Assembly: GCA_014529385.2 (NCBI GenBank)
Contig: CM043951.1
Coordinates: 110,314,469 to 110,378,468, forward strand
Direction: 5' to 3'
Origin: Adiantum capillus-veneris
Lineage: Eukaryota > Streptophyta > Polypodiopsida > Polypodiales > Pteridaceae
DNA: 64,000 nucleotides
Part shown: positions 45,501 through 57,580 of the stretch, piece after piece
Position numbering within the stretch: the first letter of the stretch is position 1
Layout: the number at the start of each line of letters is the position of its first letter
Made by a program: the position numbers and the translations under genes
Notes under the pieces: generated by a model
What the model saw: only the letters and a program-made list of their open reading frames with translations
The model's database searches: none
What the model was told of the DNA's origin: nothing

Positions 45501-47567
45501 TACCACGACCTTTTGTTTTCTTGACGAGTTATGCCTTTTTGCCACAGTTAATTAACGTTACTAACATGTCAAATGTGGTGAAGAAATGGGTAATTGAGCT
45601 GCAAGAGTTTGAGTTCTCTTTTCCAGTGGAAGATAGTACAAGGGCTACCCTAGCTGATTTTTTGACCTACAAGGAGAATCCCCTTATTGTTAAGGAAGAG
45701 GTGGTGAGAAAGGTAGTTGAAGAAGTGCCACATATCAGCAATGCACATGTGTTGTTCTTTGATGGTTCATACAGAAAGAGCCATGATGCAGCTTCATGGG
45801 GTATAGCACTTTATGATCCAGAGGGGAAGCTAGTATGCAAGAGAGGGTTCAAATTGGATGCTCATAGTAACAATGAGGCTGAATATGCTACATTGGAAGC
45901 CGGATTACACATTTGTCTGAAGCATGGGGTTCGAAGGTTGAGCATAAAAGGTGATGCCTTGTTAGTGGTGAAGCAAGTGCTGGGTGCGTGGAAGAGCAAG
46001 AACACCTCATTGAAGGAAATGTGCTTCAGAATTAAAGGCCTGTTAAAAAAGTATGAAGCATGGAGCATCAGACACATTGAACGTGCTCTAAATGGAGAGG
46101 CACATGAAGCAGCTCAAAGCATGATTGGAGAGCTATTTGTGTTGAGGACCACTTTACCTCTTTATCATGGCCGGGAAAGTTTGGCTCAAGAAGAGGAGTT
46201 TTTGCTAACAGGAATCATTCCAAAGGAGATTCAGAAGTCTAAGAAGTATGGCTTTGTGCGTAGAGCATACAGGTACAAATTGATTGGTGATGTCTTATAC
46301 ATGAAAGGAGCTGATCTCGTGTTGAGACGTGTACCTTGGCGGGAGGAGCTTTACAGAGTGTTGGAAGAGAATCATGAAGGCGCATGTGGTGGCCATTTTG
46401 CTCTAAAGATCACCTTGCATAAGATTTTGCAAGAGGGGTATGTATGGCCTAGTTTGCACAAGGATGTTCACCATTGGTGTAGGTCTTGCAATAGGTGTCA
46501 AGCATTTGGGAAGAGAGTGTTGAAGCCAGAGCTACGAAAAACCATTATGGTGTTTGATGTGTTTGAAAAGTGGGGGATTGATGCAATAGGCCCGTTACCT
46601 ATCACAAGCAGGGGCAAAAGCTATATTTTGACGGCAGTGGACTATCTTTCTAGATGGGCAGAGGCTATAGCAGTAAAACAGATCACTGCAAAGGATGTGG
46701 CAAAATTTGTGTATGATGAAATATGTTGCAAGTTTGGGGTGCCACTGGAGCTACTTTCAGATAAGGGGCCTGGCTTTAGAGCTAAACTGCTAGACTTTTT
46801 ATGTGCAAAGATGAAGATTAAGCATCAGCATACCACTCCTTATTACCCACAGTGTAATGGCTTAAATGAAAGATTCAATGGTGAGTTGGTACAAATTCTT
46901 TCTAAAGTGACAGAGCACCAAGGAAAGAATTGGGATTTGGAATTGCCTAGTGCACTATGGGCTTACCGTATGTTGGTGAAGACAGGTACAGGGTTTACTC
47001 CATTTCATTTGGTGTATGGAAAGGAAGCACTATTGCCTGTGGAAGTAGAGTTCCCTGCAGTCAAGATGTTAGAGAAGTTGCTTGGGCCGCCTAGTGATGC
47101 ATTCAAAGAGAGGCTCTTGCAGTTACAAGAGGTTCAGTTGGATAGGATGAGCGCATTGGAGCATTATGGGCAGATGCAGGATAAGGCTTTGGCAAAGATA
47201 AATGAAAAGGTCAAAAGTAAGGGTATCAAGAAGCATGACTTGGTTTTGCGCTACAACAGTAAGCTGGACAACACCTTCCAAAAGAAGTTTCAAATTAAGT
47301 GGGAAGGCCCTTTCAAGGTAGTGGAGTGTTTTCCGAATGGTACATATCAGTTGGCTAACCTCGATGGAGTTCTACATAAGTCAAGGGTAAATGGATTGCG
47401 TCTTAAATTGTATCATGCCAGGTTAATGATGGTGGAGAAAGATGAGGTGTCTGTGGATCAAACAGTGTTGGTAAAGGATGAGGAGACTTGTGACGCTGCG
47501 AGTCTCATATCGCTTTTTGCTGCTGCTGAGCATGAATGCTCTAGCAGGCTAGGGGATGGGCAAATTA
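42556..47567 (+). pseudogene. Gypsy gag-pol, internal copy B (gag N-terminus missing)
   Basis: Begins within gag at the equivalent of copy A 37748, so roughly the first 125 gag codons are absent. It then runs in one frame through zinc knuckle (~43055), protease VDGGAQICVI (~43680), RT with an intact AFMDDFCVYS block (~44885), RNase H, additional RNase H (~45760) and integrase (HHWCRSCNRC at ~46475), to a C-terminal tail entering the 3' LTR. Only two stops break it: TGA at 44012-44014 (TGC in A) and TGA at 45035-45037 (TCA in A). It is much better preserved than copy A. Confidence 0.93.
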
Positions 47568-48712
47568 TGTCAGGAGTTTTTTGGAGCAAGGGATTGTGCA
47601 TATGTACATACACATGCATGGTGCATCGAATAAAGGATTGCCCATTTTCCAGAGCTAGGTGGTTATGTGGGCCCCACATGTGTACATGTAGGACAGGGTG
47701 TACATAGTGCATCGATTTTCACTATTACCAGTACCAATGTGTTTTTTCTATAATAAGGAGGAGTTGGTAGCATGTAAAACTTCTCGAGGAAGCTATCCGC
47801 GGGTCAACGACATGAGGTAAGCAGGTGCATCAGATGGCATCTAGTGGCGTCAGGAGGTCGAATGGGGTCAATACTTGCACGTGGATAAGTATGGATGCAA
47901 CGTGGGTGTTTCCTTGTGATAATTATGCAGAAAGGTCATAATGAGGACCATTTTTTGGGGCCACTTCACGTGGTGGCGGGATGCATTATTGGAAAACTCT
48001 GAGTGCCAGGGGTGCGGATGATGCAAAAAGGTGACAACTATGCACTGCGAGGTCAATTTTTGGCCTGTTCGGGGTCCGTTTGAGGTCAACTAAAAGGCCA
48101 AGGGTGCCCAAGTAATAAATCTAAGTGTGGGAACTGAAAAAACTGAGAGAAGACCAGAAAAAACGTGGATAAGAGAGGAGGAACAGCCGCAGGTGTGTTT
48201 TTGGGGTTTTTGGAGCCTGTTTTGGCCGTAAACTGCTCATCCGAGGTCGGATTTGAACACTTTGACATTGTAGACTGGGGTTTTGGGCCGTTTCGGACGC
48301 GATGGCGATGTCCATTTTTCCAAATTCCTCCCTCTTTTTCTATTGTTTTGGTTGTGTAAGTTTCTCCTATGAGCGAAGTTTCTGCTCCAGTTTGTGATTG
48401 TATCTGGCTTATTTTACCCATATTGTGTGAGCTATTTTCCCCATTGGTGTTGGCCCAAGCTCATTTGCATCTAAACATCAGAAATTATCCTCTTTTGAGC
48501 TGAGTTTTTTGGGTGTGTGTGTGTGTGTTTGTGTGGAGTGGGCAAGTGGATAGTCTCTCTCCTCTCACTCTAGAGGTGTGTTCCCTGTCTCGGCCAGGTG
48601 TGTTGTGTAAGCCGAGTGGTGCCCCATAGTGTGTGTGTGTGTGTGTGTATCTTTACAAGAGTGTGTGTCAGGTTGTTATAGAGGGGTTCTGTGTGTTTCC
48701 ATCCCGCTCACA
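47568..48712 (+). repeat. 3' LTR of the gypsy element, truncated
   Basis: Matches 29948-31084 of the left LTR, then loses similarity after CCGCTCACA at 48712, where the left LTR continues for ~165 more bases (excluding the copia). hAT-like coding sequence follows directly. Confidence 0.85.
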
Positions 48713-49066
48713 ACGCGATAGATATATGGAGTGGGAATTTAAATTTTGCCTCACCACAAAACCAGGCGGGGCACCATGTATCAGGGATCATTTTTTGGGT
48801 TGCCTTACAAGCAATATTTGCACATCCAAAGCACCTCAAGCGCTTGTAGTTGCAAAGCGTTTGAGAGAAGAGATTCTCAAAAAGAGTGGCAAGAAATGTT
48901 GAGTACAAGAATCTGTGATGGATGCGTATCAAGAGCAGCCATAGTTAAATACCAATCATGATAATCCTGTAGTGACACCAACCAAACCTACAAAACAACA
49001 TGTGCGAGGAGAGGAAATGCCACACAATATTCTTTTTAAGCGCCACAATGCTAGTGGACTTGGACA
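48713..49066 (+). pseudogene. hAT transposase relic, N-terminal part (BED-like)
   Basis: The frame 48726-48902 reads MEWEFKFC, then GGAPCIRDHFLG and ICTSKAPQALV, the spacing of the BED-type zinc finger at the N-terminus of plant hAT transposases with DUF659. It ends at TGA 48900-48902. The remainder of the gene continues after the copia insertion at 54169. The upstream end is cut by the gypsy 3' LTR. Confidence 0.6.
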
Positions 49067-49293
49067 TGTTACCATATACATGTGGTAGTAATGTGTGTGA
49101 ACACACCAGGACCGCAGGGGCATTTTTTCCCTCTTTAGGAGGTTTTTTTCTCCGTACATTGTATATACGCCCATCACTCTAGGGATATCTATCTTTCCAT
49201 TGCACACTAAGTAACACACTCTCTATTGTGTGCCTTGAGCTTCCTTCGTCTTCTCCAAGCTGTGTGTGTTTCTCTGCAACCCTAATTCCAACA
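49067..49293 (+). repeat. 5' LTR of the copia (227 bp)
   Basis: TGTTACCATA to TTCCAACA. Includes TATA-like GTATATACG near 49160. Preceded by target duplication GGACA. Confidence 0.96.
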
Positions 49294-49295
49294 AT

Positions 49296-49311
49296 TGGTA
49301 TCAGAGCAGGT
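49296..49311 (+). other. Primer binding site of the copia
   Basis: TGGTATCAGAGCAGGT, two bases after the 5' LTR. It is the standard initiator-Met tRNA primer site of plant copia elements. Confidence 0.95.
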
Positions 49312-49655
49312 CACGTCCTCTCGGGCTTAGTCGCCAGCTGCTCCAACACACGCCTGCTCACTTTCTACGATTTCAGTGAGCTTTGGCGAGCGTTTGTAGG
49401 TCGACAAAAAATTTGGGAGAGCTCAGAGAGCTTGGTCTGCTCAGAATTTTGATTTGGGCTCATTTTGGCCTCCGTTTCCACTACAGGCAAGAGTGCAAAG
49501 GCTATTTCTTCATTTTGTGCAGAATTTCCGTCAGTGCCGTTTTCTGCATAACAGGTACCTTATAGTCTTCTACGGTTTGTGCTATATAGCACAGGTTGTT
49601 CCCGCTCCGTTTCTCCTATTTTTTGGCAGTTTTCACATCAGGTGCAACATTTACC

Positions 49656-52600
49656 ATGGCTGACAACAACAACACAGATGTGTTCAAGATGTTTGCTGCT
49701 AAGGACACGTTGGATGGGGACAACTACCCTATGTCGGCTTATATGATGCAACATGTTCTTGTGTCAAAGGGTGTCTGGAACATTGTGCAGGGCATTGATG
49801 TACGTCCTGGTTCTGAGGATGTAGGCGATGTTGAGGATGTTGCAGGTCTTGCTGCAAGGATTGCAGCTGTTAGAGTTGGTTTGCCTACGGTAGAACAAGC
49901 TCGTTGGGATGTTAAGGATGCACAGGCTCATGCATTGATTGATTTGTCTGTGAAGCGCACCATTGTTCCTCACATCCGTTCAACAAAATCTGCAAAACAG
50001 GCTTGGGATATTCTAGCAGGTCTTTATGCAAGCTGCAATGAGGCTAAAATTTCTTTGCTGCGTAAAGAGCTGGAGTCGAAGATTATGCATGAGGAAGATG
50101 ATATGGACACTTTCCTTGCTAGTGTCAAGGATATCAATGAGCAGCTTATTTCTGTAGGTGAAGTCATTTCAGATAGTTCCCTTGTGCAGACTGTTCTTGA
50201 TGCATTATGCACATTGCTGTTGCAAGAGTCACTTTCCAGAAAAAACAGGACTAGGCAACGTGCAGTTAAACAGGCTTTTATTGCTTCTCAAAGAAAGGGT
50301 GGTAACTGTAATGCAGCCACTTCTTATGGTTCTGCTGCGAGTGGCAAAAATTCTGTTCCTAATGCTTCTGCTGGCAGCACTTCGTCTGGCAATTCTGGTG
50401 ATAAGGGCAAAAAGAAGATGCGTTGCCATTATTGTAAATCCAATGATCACTTGATCAAGTCGTGTCCTAAGTTGAAGGCCAAAGAGGCTAAGAAGAAAGA
50501 GGGTGGTTCCACTACAAATGCTGGTTCCACTACAAATGCAGCCATTGTTGAGTCTTCTGTGAAAGGAGACTGCAATGCTGATGTTGATGTAGAATGGGCT
50601 TTTAGCGCAGAGTGCACTTACAATCCTGCTGTCCATGATGCATGCTTGTCAGTTGCTGCAGATTCACATGTGTGGTATTTTGATAGTGGTGCTACAAAGC
50701 ACATTACCTCACATCGTGAATTGTTTACCTCTCTTGAGTCTGTCCCTCATGGGAATTCAGTCACTTGTGCCAACAACGCCTCTTATCCAGTTCAGGGAGT
50801 TGGAAAGATTGTGCTTACTGCTGCTAATGGCAGTTCCTTCACACTTGTTGATGCACTTTATGTACCTAGGATCAAGAAGAATCTCTTGTCTGTATCCGCA
50901 CTTGCTAGACTTGGACTTGTAGTCAAATTTGTGGATGACAGATGTACAGTTCATGATCTCAGTTTTGGTGATGAAATTGTTGCATCTGGCCTTTTGTGCC
51001 GTGGGCTGTATAAGCTCGCTTTGTATGACAAGTGTGGACAAAATTTTGCAAATGCTGTTGCAGATTCAAGGGCTATTTCAGATGCAAAACTTTGGCATGC
51101 ACGTTTTGGTTATCTGAATTTTGCCAGTTTGCTGTGTTTGCAGAAATCTGATATGGTTGCTTCTTTGCCGCCTCTTGAAGCACCTATCAAACATGTTTGT
51201 GAAGGCTGTATTTTGGGTAAGATGCAGCGTTCTAAATTTCCAAAGGATGGTTTAGTTCGGGCCACATGCAGGTTGCAGCTTGTGCATAGTGATGTTTGTG
51301 GGCCCATGCAAACTCTGTCCTTGGGCAATTACCTGTACTTCATGACTTTCATTGATGATTACTCCATGCATGCATGGGTATTTCCGCTTAAAGCGAAGTC
51401 CGAAGTTTTTATGTGCTTCAAACAATTTCTGGCTATGGCTGAAAATGTCTTGAAATGTACTATGGGCACCCTCCGTTCCGATCGAGGGGGGGAGTATATG
51501 TCTCATGAATTTAATGCATTTCTGGCCAGCCGTGGGATTAAAAACCAATGTACAAGGCCTTATACACCTCAGCAAAATGGTGTTGCTAAGAGGAAAAACA
51601 GGTCACTGACGGAAATGGCACGATGTATGGTCAAAAGTCAAGCTTTACCGCATTCTTTTTGGCTTGAGGCCATCATGTGTGCCACTTATGTACTTAACAG
51701 TTGTCCTACGAAAGCTTTGCAGTCTATTACTCCATATGAATCATGGCATGATAGAAAGCCTTCTATTGAGCACATGCGTGTTTTTGGTTGTTTGGCATAT
51801 GCTTTGGTGCCACAAGTGCAGCGCAAAAAATTGGATGATAAGGCTGTCAAATGTATTTTTGTTGGTTATAGTGCTGAAAGCAAAGGTTACAAGTTGTATC
51901 ATCTGCAAACAAAACGTATTCTGGTTTCTCGGGATGTAGTGTTTGTGGAAGATTCTGTTCAGCCCTTGCTGTCATGTACTAGAGACAATAATGTAAGCTC
52001 ACAGGACATTTATGACACTTTGTTGCCTGTTTTCAGTGGTGTAAATACGAATGTAAGTTCCAATGAGGCAAATGTACAGCCTATGGGGGTTTCTGAATTT
52101 TTTTTAGATCAGCCTATTACTGATGCACATGTACATGATGTACTTGATGAGGAAAGGGATGAAAATGAGCAGGCTAGAGGTATGCCAAAATGGCTGGTGC
52201 ACACTTTGCGTGATAGTAAATTGGATGCACCTTTGTCTAGTCGTACTTGTTCAGGCTCTCGCCATGCATCTTATGCATCAGATTGTTATGCTTTGGCTGT
52301 GTCTAGTTTACATGATGTTGAGGAGCCTCTATCTTTTGATGAAGCATAGAATTCAGAAAATTGGATGGCTGCCATGCAATCAGAATATGATGCAGTTACA
52401 GAAAATGACACATGGACTTTATGTGATTTCCCTCCTGGAAAAAAGGCCATTGGTACGAAGTGGGTTTACAAGTTGAAACGCAAGCCGAATGGTGAGATCG
52501 ATAGCCATAAGGCTCGACTTGTTGCAAAGGGTTATGCACATCAAAAAGGCATAGATTATGAAGAGACTTTTGCTCCCACTTGTCGTATGACTACTGTGCA

Positions 52601-53861
52601 TTTTCTATGTGCATTGGCAGCTCATTTTGGTTGGGATGTACATCAATCAGACAATGTTACTGCTTTCTTGAATGGTGACATATTTGAGGAAGTTTATGTA
52701 ACGCAGCCTCGCAGTTTTGTCATAAAAGGACAAGAGGACAAAGTGTGCAGATGTAAGAAGGCTTTGTATGGGTTGAAGCAATCTCCTCGTGCTTGGTATG
52801 AGAAAGCTCACACTCATTTGGTCAAATAAGGCTTTTGTAACAGTCCAACAGGAAGCACATTGTATGTAAAGCGTGAGGGTGATGTACTTCTCAGTGTGGT
52901 TCTTTATGTTGATGATTTGCTGATCACTGGACCAAATGAGAGACATATTGCTGAATTTAAGGCTGATTTGAATGCTACTTTCAAGATGAAAGATTTGGGG
53001 CTGTTGCATCATTACTTGGGTATACAATTTAAGCAGTGTGATGGTGGTATTGCTTTGTGTCAAAAAAGTTACATAGAGACATTGCTATGTAAGTTTGGAC
53101 TTGAGGATTGCAAACCTATTGCCACTCCCATGGAAACAGGTTTGAAATTGAGTCTACATGATGTTGGCAATCTTGATGATGTCACTCTTTACCAAAATGT
53201 TGTTGGCTGCCTCATTTATGTATGCAACATGAGGCCGGATATTCAATTTGCAGTCTCACAGGTCAGCAGATTTATGCATAGCCCAAGGTCTAAGCATTGG
53301 CAGGATATCAAGAGGATTTTCCGCTACCTTAGTGACACTTTACATCTTGGCTTGTTTTATCCCAAGGGGGGATCATTGCCGCCACACTTACATGCTTTTT
53401 CGGACTCAGATTGGGCTGGTTGTTTTGACACACGAGTGTCCACAAGTGGTTTTTGTTTTATGCTTGGAAGTTCATGTATATCATGGTTGAGCAAGAAGCA
53501 ACCTACTGTGGCCACTTCGAGTTGTGAGGCTGAGTACAGGGTAGTCTTCACAGCTACGGTTGAGTGTGTATGGCTCAGACACCTTCTGGCTGATTTGGGT
53601 GGTGGACAGAACACTGCCAACATTATCTACACTGACAGTCAGAGCGCATTGGCAGTTGCGAGGAACCCAGTTTTTCATGCTCGCACAAAGCACATTGAGG
53701 TGCATTACCACTATGTCAGGGAGAGGCTCTGAGCAGGAGAGATCAGCTTGGCTTATGTGCCAACACAGGACAACCTTGCAGATCTTTTCACAAAGGCATT
53801 GTCTCATGAGAAGCTTGAAGCTTTCCGCAAAGCTTTGCGCTTACTCCCATTTGTGGACTGA
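49656..53861 (+). pseudogene. Copia gag-pol polyprotein with three in-frame stops
   Basis: ATG 49656 is chosen (ACCATGG context, MADNNNTDVF start) over the in-frame 49596. Gag is followed by zinc knuckle CHYCKSNDHLIKSC from residue 257. The protease active-site Asp is residue 343 (WYFDSGATKHIT). Integrase has its His at 481 and blocks VHSDVCGP, FIDDYS and PQQNGVAKRKNR. RT has YVDDLLITGP from residue 1084. RNase H has SDSDWAGCFD and SSCEAEYR. It ends at TGA 53859-53861, 1401 codons. Premature stops are TAG at codon 898 (52347), TAA at codon 1058 (52827, shared with the 19.6-kb copy) and TGA at codon 1359 (53730). No frameshift. Confidence 0.95.
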
Positions 53862-53936
53862 TCCTGTCCTCAGGGCATGGCACTTCCCTTTACTCATGTG
53901 CCATCTCTAGTTCACCGCATCACTCCAGGGGGGATT

Positions 53937-54163
53937 TGTTACCATATACATGTGGTAGTGATGTGTGTGAACACACTAGGACTGCCAGGGCATTTTTTCC
54001 CTCTTTAGGAGGTTTTTTCCCCCGTGCATTGTATATACGCCCATCACTCTAGGGCTATCTATCTTTCCATTGCACACTAAGTAACACACTCTCTATTGTG
54101 TGCCTTGAGCTTCCTTCGTCTTCTCCAAGCTGTGTGTGTTTCTCTGCAACCCTAATTCCAACA
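53937..54163 (+). repeat. 3' LTR of the copia (227 bp)
   Basis: Preceded by purine tract AGGGGGGAT and followed by target duplication GGACA at 54164-54168. Confidence 0.96.
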
Positions 54164-54168
54164 GGACA

Positions 54169-54970
54169 AATGTGTCAAAGATCATTGCATCAAATATTTT
54201 GAATGTAGATGCTAGAAGAAGCACAAAATGCACTTGCAAAAGCAATTTTTTTCACTAGGACTGCATTAGTCATGGTTGAGAGCAATCATTGGAAACATGC
54301 ATGGAAGAAAACTTATGAGTTTGATCCTAGATTTACAGCCTCTTGGAATCACACGATACAAAATGATCTCTTGGACAAATGTCACATCAAAGTCAAAGAG
54401 CGTGTTTTCAAAATAATTCTTGAAAATATATCACTTTCACGATGCACAATTGTCACAGTGATCCTTGGTCTAATGTTCAAAGAAGACCACTGATCAATGT
54501 GATGCTGTGTTTGTCCAAGGGGAGAGATGTTCATAAAATTTATTGATAGTTTTGGTGCTATCAAAATGGTAAATACAATTCTGAGGTCCTGATTAATGCA
54601 ATAAAAGAAATCGCTCAACGTGTTGTTCAAGTAGTCATGTACAACACAAAGAGTTGTAAAAATGATGGCAAGGTAATGGAAAAGTGTTTTCCACATATTT
54701 ATACCAATGGGTGCAATACACGAAGTTTAATCTTGGTGATAAATGATTGGTATACTAGTGAAGAAACTACATGGTTTTCCAAAATAATTAACATAGCGCG
54801 ACAAGTTGTGAAGTTCATCTTGAAACAATACAGAGTGCTTGATTTGTATAGGATGCACATGTCAGTTATTTGTGAGAAATCCACATCCATGCATGTTTCC
54901 AAACCCCTAAGAATTATTAGGTCATGCTCTCATGCAAGGAGGGGCTCACTCTTGGAGCCTTATGCAAATT
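54169..54970 (+). pseudogene. hAT transposase relic, DUF659 region
   Basis: Frames at 54209-54493 and 54637-54978, plus a piece at ~54513, give hAT blocks in order: ALAKAIFFTRTALVMVES, then DLLDKCHIKVKERV, then CPRGEMFIKFIDSFGA, then GKVMEKCFPHIYTNGCNTRS with LVINDW. These are the DUF659 region and the start of the catalytic part. Several stops and phase changes break it. The C-terminal dimerisation domain is not seen. It is continuous with 48713-49066 once the copia and one copy of GGACA are removed. Confidence 0.7.
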
Positions 54971-55230
54971 CAACATAAACGGGGGCCACTGAAGATGTTT
55001 ATCGTGAGAAAAATCATGTATTTTGGTAAATTATTTGGCATCCACTTCCACTCCAAATTTGAAGAAGTATTCAAAGGAAAAAAAATGTAGCTCACAAGTT
55101 GAATAATCTTGTTACTTTGTTTTATAATTTTTGGAGCTACCACCAGTGAGATATAATTTTTTTGATGGACCCTAGTCTGCCCACTTTTCTCACAAGTCAC
55201 CCCTTGTTTTCTCTCATCTCCTTTCTCACT

Positions 55231-55269
<39 letters not shown>

Positions 55270-55728
55270 ATTCCTCTGTGTCTCTCACTCAAACCTGCAC
55301 TTTCCATGGATTCTATCACTTCTAAATTACAATTTCATCTTACCTCTTCTTTATATACATGAAATTCAACATTTAAAACCATTCTTAACCTTTGTAATTG
55401 GGAGATCTCGTCAACAAATTGTCATTTTCATTGTTTGTGATGATCAACCTTGATGGAGGTCGCTTAAAGAAGAGAGGAAGAAAAAGAGGATTGACGGTCA
55501 TTTCTGAGGATACACACAAGGATGAGTCCAATCTCTTCAAAGCTTCACCATGAAAAGGATTCCCTCACTTCATTCACCCATCTTTCTTCAACCATTCAAC
55601 TTATTATATCCATTGTAAATACATGATTAATGTTTAGTGCTTGCTAACACTAACTACTAACTTACTAACACAAACACCCATTGATCTAACTTTAAAAAGC
55701 ACCTCTATTCAAGACATGTACATATAAT

Positions 55729-55732
<4 letters not shown>
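54971..55732. other. Non-coding stretch with a (CA)n tract
   Basis: No gene recognised. CA dinucleotides at ~55234-55267 create spurious open frames. Confidence 0.6.

Positions 55733-55811
<79 letters not shown>
55733..55811. repeat. Long (CT)n microsatellite
   Basis: About 39 uninterrupted CT dinucleotides, the longest simple repeat in the window. Confidence 0.97.
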
Positions 55812-55814
<3 letters not shown>

Positions 55815-55831
55815 CCTTGCGGTGCAAAATA

Positions 55832-56587
55832 TGGCAATCAGGGTGAGTAGCCTAGCACATGTTCTTCCTTTGGTGGATGTTGTCATAAAAAAGAGGATGC
55901 ATGTTCAAGCCTATATAGATGGTGGTGCACAAGTCTGCGTGATCTAGAGATTGCAATGAGAAAATAGGATGGCCAACCATGCTAAAGCTAGGTGTTTGGG
56001 TGTGGCTCAGGATGTAAGGGTGAAAGTGAGGGGCATTGAGTGCCTAATAGACTTTTTTGTGATAAAAGTAGGTGATAATGCATACCCTATCATCTTGGGT
56101 AGGCCGTGGCTAAAGGAAATACATGCCAAACAGGATTGGGGGAGCAAAGTGCTTACCTTGCCTGATAAAGAGAGAGGAAGGCAGGTGGTGCTAGACCTTA
56201 AGACCAAAGAAATTCCTTTTCATCTATGGTAGCAAGAGACAAGGATGACACCATGAACTATGACTACGAGTTGGAGACCACCTATGATGAGGGCTATAAT
56301 GATACGGAGGAAGAGGAGAGTGGGGATGATATGTTAAAGATTGATGTTGATTTGTTTGGGGTCATTGTGGAAGACTCTTATACAAAAGAGCAGGCACAAC
56401 CGTAAGTCCATGGCATAGGTGCGAGAGAAGTGGTCAACATACTAAGTGAGGACTTGACCAAGCAAGAGAAAGGGAACTATGTCCAGTTTTGTGCCTCCTT
56501 TCCAAATCTATTTGCAAAGGAGTACAGCGATCTACGAGGAGCAAAGGGTGTTGATCAAAAGATAATCCTCAAGGATGGATACAAGCC
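55832..56587 (+). pseudogene. Ty3/gypsy protease-RT relic
   Basis: The plus strand gives a protease block DVVIKKRMHVQAYIDGGAQV at ~55875, a second protease part NAYPIILGRPWLKEIHAKQD at ~56077-56140, an acidic linker, then the RT entry block FCASFPNLFAKEYSDLRGAK at ~56490 and ILKDGYKP at ~56570. It is related to, but distinct from, the 37-47 kb gypsy family. Stops and phase changes are present. It breaks off exactly where the LTR at 56588 begins, so that element inserted into it. Confidence 0.8.
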
Positions 56588-57568
56588 TGTTGGGACGTCA
56601 TCCTAGCATGGGGAGGACATCAACATAATGTCAATCTGAGGAGTAGGATCCGGCTAGGGCATGGAAACACACAAGTGGCTTGTGCGTGCCAAATGGAGGA
56701 TTAGAAGGTGAAACCTACACACAAAGAAAGCTACGGAGCGGGTATGATGTTGCTACGAGGAATGAGCACACTACTTACTCTACCATTCGGCGTAATCTCT
56801 CACACACAAGCTTAATCACACACTACTCTCTAATCAATCACTAATCCGACTCTAATCAAGCACACAATGAGCATAGAATAGCATAGAATGACCACACCGG
56901 GCTCCAACACTCTACACAAGCCTACACACACTTAGTAGCATGCTTAAACAAGAGGGAAATATGAAAAAAGAGAGAGATTAATCAACAAATCAGCCACTAG
57001 TCTTTGATTAATCAAGCATTGATTACACCATGAGCAAATGAGAGAGAAGAGGTTAGAGTTTAGCTATTGGCATCAGGCCGAATCGTCCATACACGCGTGT
57101 AGAAAGCTCAAGAACTCCATAGCCATCCCCTTCTTCACAAAGCTTATCTCAAGTGAGTAAGAGTCCCCTTTCACATTGTATGTTTTGATTTATATACTCT
57201 CTAGGCTTTTTAGAAGTGACCGGGCACCCAAATGGCCAAACTCACTTAATCTGCTATCTTCACTGCCTAGGATCTAAATATAGCTCAATGTTTACAACTT
57301 GGAACTCTTGATGAGCCCAAAACATAATTACAACCCGCATTTGCGGTCATTTGACGGAAAATCCTAAAACTTAAGTGACCGTCAATTGTGACCGTAACTC
57401 CATAGATAGTCATCAATTCCAACTCTTATCTGCATCTGTTGCTTGTATTTGCTTCATCTTCATCTTTACTTCGCATCCGCATCATCTGGCTTCGTTAGCA
57501 TTTACTAAAAATAGTAAATAGCATCTTTGGCTGGCCCGTTTGGCCATTGTTGAGTTAGCCGCCAAACA
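56588..57568 (-). repeat. LTR (981 bp) of a minus-strand retrotransposon
   Basis: Read on the minus strand it starts TGTTTGGCGG at 57568 and ends GACGTCCCAACA at 56588. Immediately upstream on that strand is the purine tract GGATGGGGGGAG, the expected position for second-strand priming before a 3' LTR. A TATA-like GAGTATATAAATC lies inside near 57203-57191. The left flank is gypsy relic, broken after AAGCC. A partner LTR is not visible in the remaining 6.4 kb and would lie beyond the window if it exists. Confidence 0.7.
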
Positions 57569-57580
57569 CTCCCCCCATCC
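57569..57580 (-). other. Polypurine tract of the minus-strand element
   Basis: GGATGGGGGGAG on the minus strand, directly adjacent to the LTR start TGTTTGG. Confidence 0.7.

Larger units (their letters stand above)
29948..48712 (+). mobile_element. Composite Ty3/gypsy (Tat-like) element with two fused internal regions
   Basis: Order: 5' LTR (29948-36497, interrupted by a copia insertion), primer binding site, leader, gag-pol copy A (37376-42555), gag-pol copy B lacking its first gag part (42556-47567), and a 3' LTR (47568-48712) truncated at its far end. No LTR separates A and B. Both copies carry an extra RNase H domain between the normal RNase H and integrase, the hallmark of the Tat/Ogre branch of plant Ty3 elements. 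Target duplications cannot be checked because the right LTR end is lost against hAT sequence. Confidence 0.85.
49067..54163 (+). mobile_element. Complete Ty1/copia element nested in the hAT relic
   Basis: Two 227-bp LTRs (49067-49293 and 53937-54163), TGTTACC...CCAACA, with a 5-bp target duplication GGACA at 49062-49066 and 54164-54168. Primer site, one-frame polyprotein and purine tract are all present. LTRs differ at about 9 of 227 positions by hand count, more than in the other complete copia. The flanking sequence on both sides belongs to one hAT transposase relic. Confidence 0.97.

Noticed and set aside
52350-52380. Separate downstream pol gene in the 49-54 kb copia starting after the TAG
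   Set aside because: The frame is the same on both sides and the sister copy reads through with ordinary codons, so it is one polyprotein with a nonsense change.
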